This document shows positions 43,046 to 51,176 of a stretch of 55,349 nucleotides of DNA, piece after piece (the stretch's first letter is position 1; every line of letters begins with the position of its first letter). Position numbers and translations under genes: made by a program. The stretch comes from Novosphingobium sp. Chol11 (lineage in GTDB: Bacteria > Pseudomonadota > Alphaproteobacteria > Sphingomonadales > Sphingomonadaceae): the NCBI GenBank assembly GCA_945906105.1, contig CAMDQO010000017.1, forward strand, positions 1-55,349, given 5' to 3'. The notes below the pieces were generated by a model. That model did no database searches. It was not told where the DNA came from and worked only from the letters and a program-made list of their open reading frames with translations.

Positions 43046-43908
43046 GCATCACCTTTCAGGAACGGTGTAACCAGTGCGATGAATCGGCCGCGTTTTTCGA
43101 TTTGCGTCCAATGGCCACAGCCGCCGAAGATATGCAACTCGCTGTTCGGAATCAGCTGGTTGAATTTGATCGATTGCGCCAGCGGCACAATCACGTCTTC
43201 CCGGCCATGCACTGCCAAAACCTGATGTGGCATGGCGCGCAAGGCGTCTTCAGAAGTGGCAAGCCGGTCCAGCTTGGGCTGGCGTGGCTCAGGAAACAGG
43301 CGCGAATAGGCTTCCTGTGCGCCGGGGCGGATGCTGGCTTCATAGCGCGAGCGGACGATCTCTTCGGTCACCAGTCCGGCATTGTGGGCGAAAGTGTGCA
43401 TCAATCCGCGCATGGTTTCCATCGACGGCTCATATCCCCAGACATCCAGAAGGCCTTTGGTGATCGGGAAGGGCAGCCCTGCGGCCCCCATCAACACGAT
43501 GTGGCCAACTCGGTCCGGATGGCGTGTCGCCAGGGCTAGGGTCAAGGCGCCGCCAAAGCTGTTGCCGATGAAGTGCGCTTTTTCAATACCCATCGCATCA
43601 AGGAAGCCAAGGATATGGCCCACCCAGACATCCAGCGTGAATTCAGCGATTTCCGCCGGGCAATCGGTATAGCCGAAGCCGACCATGTCTGGCGCATAAC
43701 AGTGGAAGTGCTCGGCAAAGGCGGGGATGACGCCGCGCCAGTTGGCATAGGCGGTAACGCCGGGGCCAGAGCCATGGATCAGCACGAGGGGTGGACCTTG
43801 CCCAGCCTCGATGTAGTTGGTGCCAATGCCGCCAACATCGACTTGTTTGCCGATTTCAGGATTGTCGCTCACGTAATCTCCCATCCGATTGTGCTGTTCA
43901 TAGCCCAT
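43042..43908 (-). CDS. Meta-cleavage product hydrolase (BphD/CmtE-like)
   Basis: The ATG at 43908 starts 13 bp after the SDR stop and gives 288 residues. Alpha/beta-hydrolase landmarks are LIHGSGPGVTAYANWRG, MVGFGYTD, the elbow GNSFGG (Ser117), HGREDVIVP (Asp238) and GCGHWTQIEK (His266). The HGSGPGVTA.ANW segment is diagnostic for C-C bond hydrolases that split ring-cleavage products. In the p-cumate route CmtE releases isobutyrate and 2-hydroxypenta-2,4-dienoate. It lies between the dihydrodiol dehydrogenase-like gene and the acyl-CoA ligase. Confidence 0.87.
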   Translation of the reverse strand: MGYEQHNRMGDYVSDNPEIGKQVDVGGIGTNYIEAGQGPPLVLIHGSGPGVTAYANWRGVIPAFAEHFHCYAPDMVGFGYTDCPAEIAEFTLDVWVGHILGFLDAMGIEKAHFIGNSFGGALTLALATRHPDRVGHIVLMGAAGLPFPITKGLLDVWGYEPSMETMRGLMHTFAHNAGLVTEEIVRSRYEASIRPGAQEAYSRLFPEPRQPKLDRLATSEDALRAMPHQVLAVHGREDVIVPLAQSIKFNQLIPNSELHIFGGCGHWTQIEKRGRFIALVTPFLKGDA

Positions 43909-43921
43909 CTTGTTTTTCCGG

Positions 43922-44701
43922 TCATAGCATCGTGCTGCCACCGTTGACGCTGATTACTTGCCCGGTCACAAAACCCGCTTCGCGCAAGGCAAGATAGGCG
44001 ACCATCGAAGCAACTTCCGCCTCGCTGGCGGCGCGTCCCATCGGGATAACGCTCAGCACTTTTTCGGCCTGTTCGGGATTGGCCGAGCGAAAAGCATCAA
44101 GCTGGCGGGACTGAACAGCGCAGGGGGCAACGGTGTTGACGGTGATGCCATCCAGCGCAAATTCGCGGGCAAGGCCGGTCGTCATGCCGTGCATCCCGCC
44201 CTTGGCGGCGTTGTAGGCGGCATGATCAAACAAGCCGTTGCGCACCGAATCCGCACCGATGTTGATGATCCGGCCAAATCCGGCGGCTTTCATGTGCGGC
44301 AGAACGAGCCATGAGCACCAGATCGCGGTCCACAGGTTGCGGTCGATAGTTTCGCGCAGAGTGTCTGGTGTGTGATCCAGAAACGGGCGCAGGATGCCGC
44401 CGCCAGCATTGTTTACCAGAATATCGATCCGTCCGAACTTTTCCAGTGTTTCGCTGACCATGCGCCGCGCATCAGCCTCGCAGGCAAGGTTCCCGCCGAA
44501 AGCGGTGGCCTGTTCCGGTCCGAAAAGCTCATCAGCGGCAGCGGCGGCCAGCAGGGGATCAAGATCGCAAATCATGACCTTTGCGCCATCGCGCAGCAGC
44601 CGGTCGGCGATGGCCCGGCCAATACCGCCGCCCGCGCCGGTGACGATGGCGACTTGTCCGGCAAGCGGGCCGGAAAGGGGGGCGCCGTTCACCTCAGCCA
44701 T
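43922..44701 (-). CDS. cis-Dihydrodiol dehydrogenase-type SDR (CmtB-like)
   Basis: The ATG at 44701 overlaps the end of the extradiol gene and gives 259 residues; a longer frame to 44731 has no support. SDR motifs are TGAGGGIGRA, NNAGGGILRPF, IINIGADSVRN and YNAAKGG (Tyr/Lys). The combination NLW..IWCS..LPHM, NIGADSVRNGLFDHAAYNAAKGGMHGMTTGLAREFA and VNTVAPCAV is what I recall for dihydrodiol-carboxylate dehydrogenases such as CmtB. It would rearomatise the cis-diol made by the dioxygenase to the catechol acid. Gene order next to dioxygenase and extradiol enzyme supports this. Confidence 0.8.
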   Translation of the reverse strand: MAEVNGAPLSGPLAGQVAIVTGAGGGIGRAIADRLLRDGAKVMICDLDPLLAAAAADELFGPEQATAFGGNLACEADARRMVSETLEKFGRIDILVNNAGGGILRPFLDHTPDTLRETIDRNLWTAIWCSWLVLPHMKAAGFGRIINIGADSVRNGLFDHAAYNAAKGGMHGMTTGLAREFALDGITVNTVAPCAVQSRQLDAFRSANPEQAEKVLSVIPMGRAASEAEVASMVAYLALREAGFVTGQVISVNGGSTML

Positions 44702-45596
44702 GGTGCAGCACAATCGGGCTGCCCTTGCCAAAGCGTGGATCGGGCTTGCTTCCCCAGATATCCATCACTTCGGCCTTGTGCTCCAGTTCGCGCGCATCAC
44801 GCGCATCATGCTCCTCGAACAGTTCCATGCCAAAGCTGAACTCCGTGCTGTTGCCGTCGGGGTCGAGGTAATAGAGGAAAATGCTGGTTGATGGCAGGTG
44901 ACGACCGGGGCCAAAGACGATCGGAACGTCTGCCCCCTTCATCCGGTTCATCGCACCGCCAACGTCGTCAATATCGCTGACCATGTAGTTGATGTGATGC
45001 AGCGTATTGGCACTGTGCTGGAGCAAGGCCAGGCTGTGGTGCAATGGATTGGGCCAGGCGCGCAGCCATTCGGCAACACCCTCTACTTGGTCGGAAACGG
45101 CAAAGCCCAGTTGATTGACCCAGAAGTCATGCGCCGCAGCAAGATCGGTGACGTTGAGCACGACATGGCCAAGCCGGGCAATCCGCGTGTGCGGTGGCAC
45201 ATAAGGATCGGCGGCGGTCTTCTGTCCAACGTAAAAATCAATTTCCAGTCCGGTGACCGGATCGGCAAATCTCAGTGATCGTGCAACCTGCCGCTCTGTA
45301 TTCTGTTTGGCGCTGGCCCAGACGGGCGCGCAGTTCAGCCGGGTTAGCAGGGCAAAGCCATTAAGCAGTTCCGCCTCGGTTTCCATCTCGAAGCCGACGG
45401 CGGAAAGTCCGGCAGCATCGCCGTGTTCCAGAATCAGGTCATAAGGCTTGTCGCTGCAACGCAGCCACGCGCCCTCGCTGCTCTCACGCGCTACCGTCAG
45501 TCCGACGATGTCACGGTAGAAAGTCAGGCTGGCGGCAAGATCGGGGCATCGCAACCGGCAAAACCCGAGCCGGGCGAAGCGCAGGGGATGGTCCAT
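44694..45596 (-). CDS. Type I extradiol dioxygenase (2,3-dihydroxy-p-cumate 3,4-dioxygenase-like)
   Basis: The ATG at 45596 follows GGAAGAG; a GTG at 45614 would add six residues. The 300-residue protein has two vicinal-oxygen-chelate repeats. Iron ligands are His144 (LGHVVLNV), His201 (LHHINYMV) and Glu252 (STEFSFGME). The C-terminal DIWGSKPDPRFGKGSPI segment fits the CmtC-type and related catechol-carboxylate dioxygenases. It opens the aromatic ring next to the diol. It lies between the dioxygenase beta subunit and the dehydrogenase with overlaps or short gaps, matching the order of reactions. Confidence 0.87.
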   Translation of the reverse strand: MDHPLRFARLGFCRLRCPDLAASLTFYRDIVGLTVARESSEGAWLRCSDKPYDLILEHGDAAGLSAVGFEMETEAELLNGFALLTRLNCAPVWASAKQNTERQVARSLRFADPVTGLEIDFYVGQKTAADPYVPPHTRIARLGHVVLNVTDLAAAHDFWVNQLGFAVSDQVEGVAEWLRAWPNPLHHSLALLQHSANTLHHINYMVSDIDDVGGAMNRMKGADVPIVFGPGRHLPSTSIFLYYLDPDGNSTEFSFGMELFEEHDARDARELEHKAEVMDIWGSKPDPRFGKGSPIVLHHG

Positions 45597-45610
45597 CGTT
45601 TCTCTTCCCT

Positions 45611-46108
45611 TCACAGGATGATGCTGATGCGTGCGTGCGGACGCAGCGCTTCCATATCGAGTACGCAGGTCTTCTTGGCGATTTTCAGTGCGCCATCCTG
45701 CTCGACGATTTCATGTAAATAATGGCCTACAAAGGCATCGCTGGTCACGTCCTTGCTGCGCCAGACGACGAAGGATGATCGCGCCCGGATCAGGTCGCCA
45801 GCGCGCTCTACCCGTGTGTTGGATACCAGATGACGCACCTTGGAATGCGGGAATTCGCTGTGTGCGCCCACCTTGGACAGGCGGATTACGCGCTGCTCCA
45901 TGCGGATTCGGTCGTCCATGATATAGAACAGTGATGACTCGGGATCGGCGGTATCGCCATCGACATCGCTGGGCGGGATATAATAGTGCGCATCTTCGGT
46001 ATAGAGTGCCAGCCAGTCATCAAGCTGCCAGCGGTCCAGCAAATCGGCCTCCAGATAGAGCAGGTCTTCAACGCGCAAGCGCAGCATCAGCATCTCGTCC
46101 ATGGTCAT
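45611..46108 (-). CDS. Ring-hydroxylating dioxygenase, beta subunit
   Basis: The ATG at 46108 overlaps the alpha-subunit stop (ATGA) and gives 165 residues in the SnoaL/NTF2-like fold of dioxygenase small subunits. Landmarks are EADLLDRWQLDDWLALYTEDAHYYIPP, RIRMEQRVIRL and HSKVRHLVSNTRVE. The small subunit has a structural role in the (alpha-beta)3 hexamer. With the alpha subunit it would form the terminal oxygenase that adds both atoms of O2 to an aromatic acid. Confidence 0.88.
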   Translation of the reverse strand: MTMDEMLMLRLRVEDLLYLEADLLDRWQLDDWLALYTEDAHYYIPPSDVDGDTADPESSLFYIMDDRIRMEQRVIRLSKVGAHSEFPHSKVRHLVSNTRVERAGDLIRARSSFVVWRSKDVTSDAFVGHYLHEIVEQDGALKIAKKTCVLDMEALRPHARISIIL

Positions 46109-47373
46109 GACTCCACCTGATTCATCCGGCGATCCCATTCCCGCCAGTAGGCACGCATCTGCTCCTCATCATCGAACGAGGCACCGTCTTCGCGCAGCAT
46201 TCCCTTGGAAATGTCGTTGTAGAGTGCTTCTCCACCAACAGCGTAGCCTTGCTGGCACTTTTCGATCGCTTCGACATCGTCGGGCGTGGCAAAGCCGCCA
46301 GGGCCGAGGAATTCGGTGAAGTTGTAGAGCCTGAACTTGCGCAGCCATTCGCTTTCTTCGCGCGGTGCCAGTGCCCAGGCGTTGACTTCCATGTAATCAG
46401 GTGCGGTGGGGAAGAAGGTGCGGACGGTGATCGCCATGATGTCGTTCACCACCAGATTGGGGAAAATCACCATGTTGCGGTTCTTGTGCGCGATACGATC
46501 GGCGCGTTCGGCCCCGACACGGGCTTGCAGTGCGGCATAGATTGCCGCGATCTCGGTTTTGCCTTCCTCGCCCCATAGCGGCACCCAGTTGGCGATGGGC
46601 CTGCCCCATGGAGCGGAATATTCGACCAGCGCATGGCCGTTCTTCAGATCGCGAGCAACACCCGAAAGCGGCGTGGCTCCCAGCGCGCCATTGGCGTTCT
46701 TGAGGTATTCCAGATAGGTCGAGTGGTTGCAGGCAGCGTGATAGCCATCAAAGCTGTTTTCGGCGAGCAGCTTCCAGTTGCCGCGCATCGAATATTCCTG
46801 CGTGCCGCCAACAATCTGCATTCCGCTGGCTGAATGTTCGGCAACCAGTTTAAGATAATCTCCGGCATCGGCCAGATAAGTGGCCAGATCTTCGCCATCT
46901 TTCGAGAAATTGATGAAAAAGAAATCGCCAAATCGTTCCAGCCGGGGGGCGTGAACCATCTGCTTCTGCGGATCGGTCTTGAAGCCTTCGGGATAGCCGG
47001 AACTGCCCGGCAGGGTCATCAGATGGCCGTCTGAACCAAAGGTCCAGCCGTGGTACATACACATGAAGGCGCGCGATTTGCCCTTGCGTTCGCGGCAGAC
47101 CAGCGCGCCGCGATGCGGGCAAGCGTTGAGCAAGGCACTGAATTCACCTTCTTTATCGCGCGTGAACAGGATCGGTCGCCGCGCGACAGTGCGGGTGAGG
47201 AAGTTGCCTGGTTCCGGCAATTCAGAGGCGTGGCCAAGATAGAGCCAGCAGTTCCCGAATATCGCCTCATACTCGCGCTCAAAAACGTCGCGGCTGGTGA
47301 AAGCAGCACGCGGCACAAGGAAACGTCCTCCCACCCGATCATCAACAATACTCACCACAGGCCCAACTCCCAT
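46105..47373 (-). CDS. Ring-hydroxylating dioxygenase, alpha subunit (p-cumate 2,3-dioxygenase-like)
   Basis: A protein of 422 residues. The Rieske cluster ligands are Cys85, His87, Cys105 and His108 (CPHRGALVC..CMYHGW). The mononuclear iron site is NSFDGYHAACNH with bridging Asp209, His212 and His217, and an Asp at about 365-366 (TPDDVEAIEKCQQG). The N-terminus VDDRVGGRFLVPRAAFTSRDVFEREYEAIFGNCWLYLGHASEL is of the p-cumate/aryl-acid type. The start is ATG 47373 or GTG 47355. It heads the meta-cleavage operon. No Rieske ferredoxin or dedicated reductase is encoded in the window. Confidence 0.87.
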   Translation of the reverse strand: MGVGPVVSIVDDRVGGRFLVPRAAFTSRDVFEREYEAIFGNCWLYLGHASELPEPGNFLTRTVARRPILFTRDKEGEFSALLNACPHRGALVCRERKGKSRAFMCMYHGWTFGSDGHLMTLPGSSGYPEGFKTDPQKQMVHAPRLERFGDFFFINFSKDGEDLATYLADAGDYLKLVAEHSASGMQIVGGTQEYSMRGNWKLLAENSFDGYHAACNHSTYLEYLKNANGALGATPLSGVARDLKNGHALVEYSAPWGRPIANWVPLWGEEGKTEIAAIYAALQARVGAERADRIAHKNRNMVIFPNLVVNDIMAITVRTFFPTAPDYMEVNAWALAPREESEWLRKFRLYNFTEFLGPGGFATPDDVEAIEKCQQGYAVGGEALYNDISKGMLREDGASFDDEEQMRAYWREWDRRMNQVES

Positions 47374-47396
47374 CCACTCTTGACCAGTTTAGATAA

Positions 47397-47444
47397 CTAG
47401 CTTACAATAATTTATACAAACCGGACAGGCGGTATGTAAGTTAG
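47397..47444. promoter_or_regulatory. Inverted repeat in the dioxygenase/TonB receptor promoter
   Basis: CTAGCTTACA (47397-47406) and TGTAAGTTAG (47435-47444) form an inverted repeat with one mismatch in 10 bp and centres 38 bp apart. It lies in the 112-bp gap between the dioxygenase alpha gene (minus) and the second TonB receptor (plus). The region is comparatively AT-rich. The wide spacing would suit two regulator dimers or looping. It differs from the TTGCGT and GTGAAC motifs elsewhere, so this promoter may have its own regulator. Confidence 0.45.
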
Positions 47445-47485
47445 AAGAGGCGCCCGAGTCAATGGGCTTCCTTCTCAGGGAGAAA

Positions 47486-49735
47486 ATGATCATGAGCATT
47501 ATGTTTGCTAAGCTAGCCCTACGCACCAGCGTGATTGCCCTGGCTGCGGTCCCGTCAATCGCTTTCGCGCAGGAGTCTGCCGTTGACGAGACAGGTGCCG
47601 CTCTCGATTCGACGGATATCGTCGTGACCGCGCAGCGTCGCAAAGAGCGGGTGCAGGACATTCCAGTGGCGATTTCCGCTTTCGGCGGTGATCAGATCGA
47701 ACGTACCGGCATTGCCTCGCTTGAGAATATCGCTCCGCGTGTGCCAAGTTTCTATTTCGGCAGCTTCGGTGCGGCGCGGCCGCAATTGTATATTCGCGGT
47801 ATTGGCACCCGATCATTCGATCCCGGCTCGGAAAGCTCGGTCGGTGTCTTTTCGGACGATGTCTACCTTGGCAGGTCCAGCGGTTCCTTTGGTGCGATGA
47901 AGGACATTGAGCGCGTTGAAGTGCTGCGCGGCCCACAGGGTACACTCTATGGCCGCAACACCATTGGCGGCGCGATCAATGTCATCAGCAAGTCGCCTAC
48001 GAATGAACTGACCGGTAATTTTGAAGGCGGGGCCAGCAACTTTGGCGGCTATAATGTTTTCGGCGCGGTTGGCGGGCCGATTTCTGGCGATCAGTTGATG
48101 TTCCGGGTTGCGGCGTGGCACGAGAATCGTGATGGTTATGTGACCAACACCACCACAGGCAACCGCTTCCAGGGGATCGACAACACCGGTGCGCGGGCAC
48201 GGCTGACTTTTGTACCGACGGATGCCCTGAAGATCGATCTCACGGCAGAGTATATGAAAGATGGCAATAAAGCTGCATTTGGCGGCTTGAATCAGGGAAC
48301 TTTCGGGGCGCCTGAGTCAGTCTTTTTTCGCGGTTCTGGTGCGGCTTCCGCCAACCCGGATTTGCGACGTGGCGCGCTTTCCTCCGATCCGTTCCTTGAT
48401 CGCGAGGCGAAGGCATATACCGGCCGCATCGAATATGATGCAGGCGCTGTGACTTTCACCTCCATATCTGCCTTGCGTCAGCTCGATATTACCGACGGTC
48501 GCGATCTTGAAGGCTCGTCGCTGGATATTCTGGACCAGTCGAGTGCTGAAAGTTCAAAACAGTTCACGCAGGAATTCCGCATGACCTCTGCGCCGGGCGG
48601 CAGTCTGTCCATCAATGGTCTGGTGGACTGGATTCTGGGTGGCTATTATTACCATGACAAAAGCGATCGCACAGATTCCTTCCATATTGGCCTGAACAGT
48701 GCTGTGCGTGCAGCAGCCGGAACGCCTGCGACCGATGTTGCCCTGTCTGACTACAAGATCGAGAGCTATGCCCTGTTCGGACAAGCAACCTTCCATTTGA
48801 CGGAAGCGCTCGATGTGACGGTTGGCGGACGCTATAGTCACGATAGCAAGCAGGCAACACAGGCAGGCACGACAACAGACGGCGCGCCGATTATTGCGGC
48901 ACCTTTTTCCACGACAAACCAGGCCACATACAAAAGTTTCGATCCGCGTATCGTAGTCTCATACAAGGTTTCGTCTGACGCGAATGTCTATGCCAGCTTC
49001 TCCACCGGTTTCAAAAGTGGTGGCTTCCAGTACGTGCCGTTCAGTCTTGGCCAGGCGAACGTGCTGTTCGATCCGGAGGATATCAAAGCCTATGAGGTAG
49101 GCTTCAAGACGGAGTGGCTGGATCGCGCGCTTCGGGTCAATGGCGCTTTTTATTACTATGACTACAAGAACCTGCAAATTTCCCGGATCATCTTGCCTGC
49201 TGGCAGCACCGCTCCGGTTTCGCTCATCAGCAATGCGGCATCAAGCACCGTCAAGGGCTTCGATCTTGAAGTGACAGCCCGGCCCAGCCGCAATTTCGAA
49301 GTCAACATTGCCTATGGCTATCTTGATGCGAAATATAGCAGCTATGTTTTCAATGCCACGACTGACTTTTCAAACACCCGGATGGTGCGTGCGCCCCAGC
49401 ATTCGATCAACGTGGGGGCTGAATGGAGGGCACCGATTTCGGATCGTGCCGAACTCACTCTGCGGGCTGACTATGCTCTCACGGGTGATTTCTTCCATGA
49501 ACCCGGCGAAGGCAAAATCATCTATGGAACGGGCATTCCGCTGACGGCTGAAGATGGCTATGGCTTGCTTGATTTGCGCGCCACGTTGACCGTCGATAAC
49601 TGGAAGTTGACGGCCTATGCCAACAACGTGACCGACACGAAATATCGCCGCACGATCAATGCGCTGGGCAATACGGTTGTTGGCTTTGCTGGCACACCGC
49701 GTATTTTTGGCGCGAAGGTCGGTTACAGCTTCTAG
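47486..49735 (+). CDS. TonB-dependent outer-membrane receptor
   Basis: The ATG at 47486, or 47492 six bases later, follows AGGGAGA; an upstream ATG at 47462 is less likely. About 749 residues. The signal peptide is MSIMFAKLALRTSVIALAAVPSIAFA, followed by the TonB box TDIVVTAQRR and the plug (VEVLRGPQGTLYGRNTIGGAINVISK). The barrel ends in Phe (AKVGYSF). It is divergent from the dioxygenase operon and followed after 10 bp by the CmtD-like gene, so it probably imports the aromatic substrate of that pathway. Siderophore uptake is less likely from context. Confidence 0.9.
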   Translation: MIMSIMFAKLALRTSVIALAAVPSIAFAQESAVDETGAALDSTDIVVTAQRRKERVQDIPVAISAFGGDQIERTGIASLENIAPRVPSFYFGSFGAARPQLYIRGIGTRSFDPGSESSVGVFSDDVYLGRSSGSFGAMKDIERVEVLRGPQGTLYGRNTIGGAINVISKSPTNELTGNFEGGASNFGGYNVFGAVGGPISGDQLMFRVAAWHENRDGYVTNTTTGNRFQGIDNTGARARLTFVPTDALKIDLTAEYMKDGNKAAFGGLNQGTFGAPESVFFRGSGAASANPDLRRGALSSDPFLDREAKAYTGRIEYDAGAVTFTSISALRQLDITDGRDLEGSSLDILDQSSAESSKQFTQEFRMTSAPGGSLSINGLVDWILGGYYYHDKSDRTDSFHIGLNSAVRAAAGTPATDVALSDYKIESYALFGQATFHLTEALDVTVGGRYSHDSKQATQAGTTTDGAPIIAAPFSTTNQATYKSFDPRIVVSYKVSSDANVYASFSTGFKSGGFQYVPFSLGQANVLFDPEDIKAYEVGFKTEWLDRALRVNGAFYYYDYKNLQISRIILPAGSTAPVSLISNAASSTVKGFDLEVTARPSRNFEVNIAYGYLDAKYSSYVFNATTDFSNTRMVRAPQHSINVGAEWRAPISDRAELTLRADYALTGDFFHEPGEGKIIYGTGIPLTAEDGYGLLDLRATLTVDNWKLTAYANNVTDTKYRRTINALGNTVVGFAGTPRIFGAKVGYSF

Positions 49736-49745
49736 GATTGCTCAC

Positions 49746-50408
49746 ATGATAACTCCAACGCCCGCGCAGCAGGACATCGTTCACAAAGCTGCGCGGGCGT
49801 TGGGCCGGGCGGGGTTGGTACACGCCTTTGGTCATTGCAGCATTCGACTGGATGCTGACTTTTTCCTCGTCAGCGCGCCGCGCCCGCTGGAACTTGTCGG
49901 CGATACGCCGGGAACTGTCTGCCCGGTAACAGGGGCGCTTCCCGAAGGCGTGTTGGGGGAAGTGCGCATCCACCAGCAGATCTATGCCCGGCGGGCAGAG
50001 GTGGGCGCGGTTTGCCGGATCATGCCGCCGGCGCTGATGGCGCTTTCGACGCAAGCCATCGTGCCGCGCCCGCGCCACGGCATCGGTGCCTATTTTGCCG
50101 AACTGCCGCTATGGTCCGATCCGCGTTTGCTGCGCGATGACGGTGCGGCGCTGGCGCTGGCCGAGATGCTGGGGCAGGCCCCCGCCATCGTCATGCGCGG
50201 CAATGGTGCCGTGGTGGTGGCCGAAACGATGCCCAAGGCGGCAACGCTGGCATGGTTTCTGGAAGATGCCGCGCGCATTGAACGGGACGTGCGCGCCATG
50301 GGATTTGCGGCGGACAGCGGCTTGCTTGACAGTTCCGAAACTGCCGACCGACAAGTTTGGAGCGGCGCTGTCGCGACACGTATGTGGGATTGGCTGACGC
50401 GGAATTGA
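49746..50408 (+). CDS. Class II aldolase/adducin-fold protein (HCOMODA decarboxylase, CmtD-like)
   Basis: The ATG at 49746 gives 220 residues. The class II aldolase fold is indicated by GLVHAFGHCSIRLDADFFLVS and PEGVLGEVRIHQQIYARRAEVGAVC. The metal-binding HxH of the aldolases (after AVV) is replaced by Arg91-Ile-Met93, and the third His by Asn153 (VMRGNGAVVV). I recall the RGNG wording from 2-hydroxy-3-carboxymuconate-semialdehyde decarboxylases (CmtD/DhbB group), which belong to this fold. Such an enzyme removes the carboxylate after ring cleavage of a dihydroxy-aryl acid, the step expected between extradiol enzyme and hydrolase. It overlaps the phosphatase start. Confidence 0.72.
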   Translation: MITPTPAQQDIVHKAARALGRAGLVHAFGHCSIRLDADFFLVSAPRPLELVGDTPGTVCPVTGALPEGVLGEVRIHQQIYARRAEVGAVCRIMPPALMALSTQAIVPRPRHGIGAYFAELPLWSDPRLLRDDGAALALAEMLGQAPAIVMRGNGAVVVAETMPKAATLAWFLEDAARIERDVRAMGFAADSGLLDSSETADRQVWSGAVATRMWDWLTRN

Positions 50409-51169
50409 TGATGATACGATTGCAGGAATACCCGAACTTCCGCGATCTGGGCGGCATGGCGGCGGGTGCCGCCGGTCGGTTGCGACGAGACCGCATATTT
50501 CGATCAGAAGCCGTGCTCGATCCCGGCACGGAAGATGCAGCGAAACTGGAAGCCAAAGCGATTGGCCTGGTATTCGATCTGCGCAGTGCTGGCGAATGCG
50601 GCAGGGCACCCAACCGGTTCTGGGCCGGGCAGGGCGCGGAATGCCTAAATCTGGACCTGATGGGAAGTCTTGATGCCTCGGGTAATCCCTGGTTGGCGAT
50701 GCGTGAGGATGCCTCTGAACGCGGCGCTGATGCTGCCATGCACACGCTTTATCGCGGCCTGCCACAAGCAGCGTTAGGCCATGCGGCAACATTCCTTCGC
50801 CGCGTGGCGGACGGCGGCGTGCCGGTTCTGGTGCATTGCACAGCCGGCAAGGACCGAACCGGATTCATGATTGCCATGCTGCTTGCTGCGCTTGGCGTTG
50901 GAAACGATGCCATACTTGAAGACTATATGCTCAGCGCCAGTCGTAAGACGGCGGCAGCAAGGGAGGCCACGCGGGCAATGGTTGCAAGCCATCTCGGGCA
51001 GGAGATATCCGAACAAGCCCTCGATAGATTGATGACCGTCAGACCCAGCTATCTGGCCGCCAGTCTTGCCACGATCGAAGGGCAATTCGGCGGCATCGAC
51101 AGCTACCTTGCGCAATTGGGCTTTGACGCGGTGCGGAGGGCGGCGTTGCAGGATTTATTGCTGGAATGA
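50408..51169 (+). CDS. Tyrosine-type protein phosphatase (DSP-like, MptpB/LipA type)
   Basis: The ATG at 50408 overlaps the preceding stop (TGATGATG) and gives 253 residues. The phosphatase P-loop VHCTAGKDRTG has the nucleophile Cys144 and Arg150 (CX5R). The N-terminal FRDLGGMAAG and FRSEAVLDPG segments and the late FGGIDSYL segment are typical of the bacterial tyrosine/lipid phosphatase family. It would remove phosphate from protein tyrosine or phosphoinositide-like substrates. A phosphatase in a catabolic run that also holds several APH-type kinases is notable; a direct functional link is speculative. Confidence 0.83.
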   Translation: MMIRLQEYPNFRDLGGMAAGAAGRLRRDRIFRSEAVLDPGTEDAAKLEAKAIGLVFDLRSAGECGRAPNRFWAGQGAECLNLDLMGSLDASGNPWLAMREDASERGADAAMHTLYRGLPQAALGHAATFLRRVADGGVPVLVHCTAGKDRTGFMIAMLLAALGVGNDAILEDYMLSASRKTAAAREATRAMVASHLGQEISEQALDRLMTVRPSYLAASLATIEGQFGGIDSYLAQLGFDAVRRAALQDLLLE

Positions 51170-51176
51170 GAGCAAT

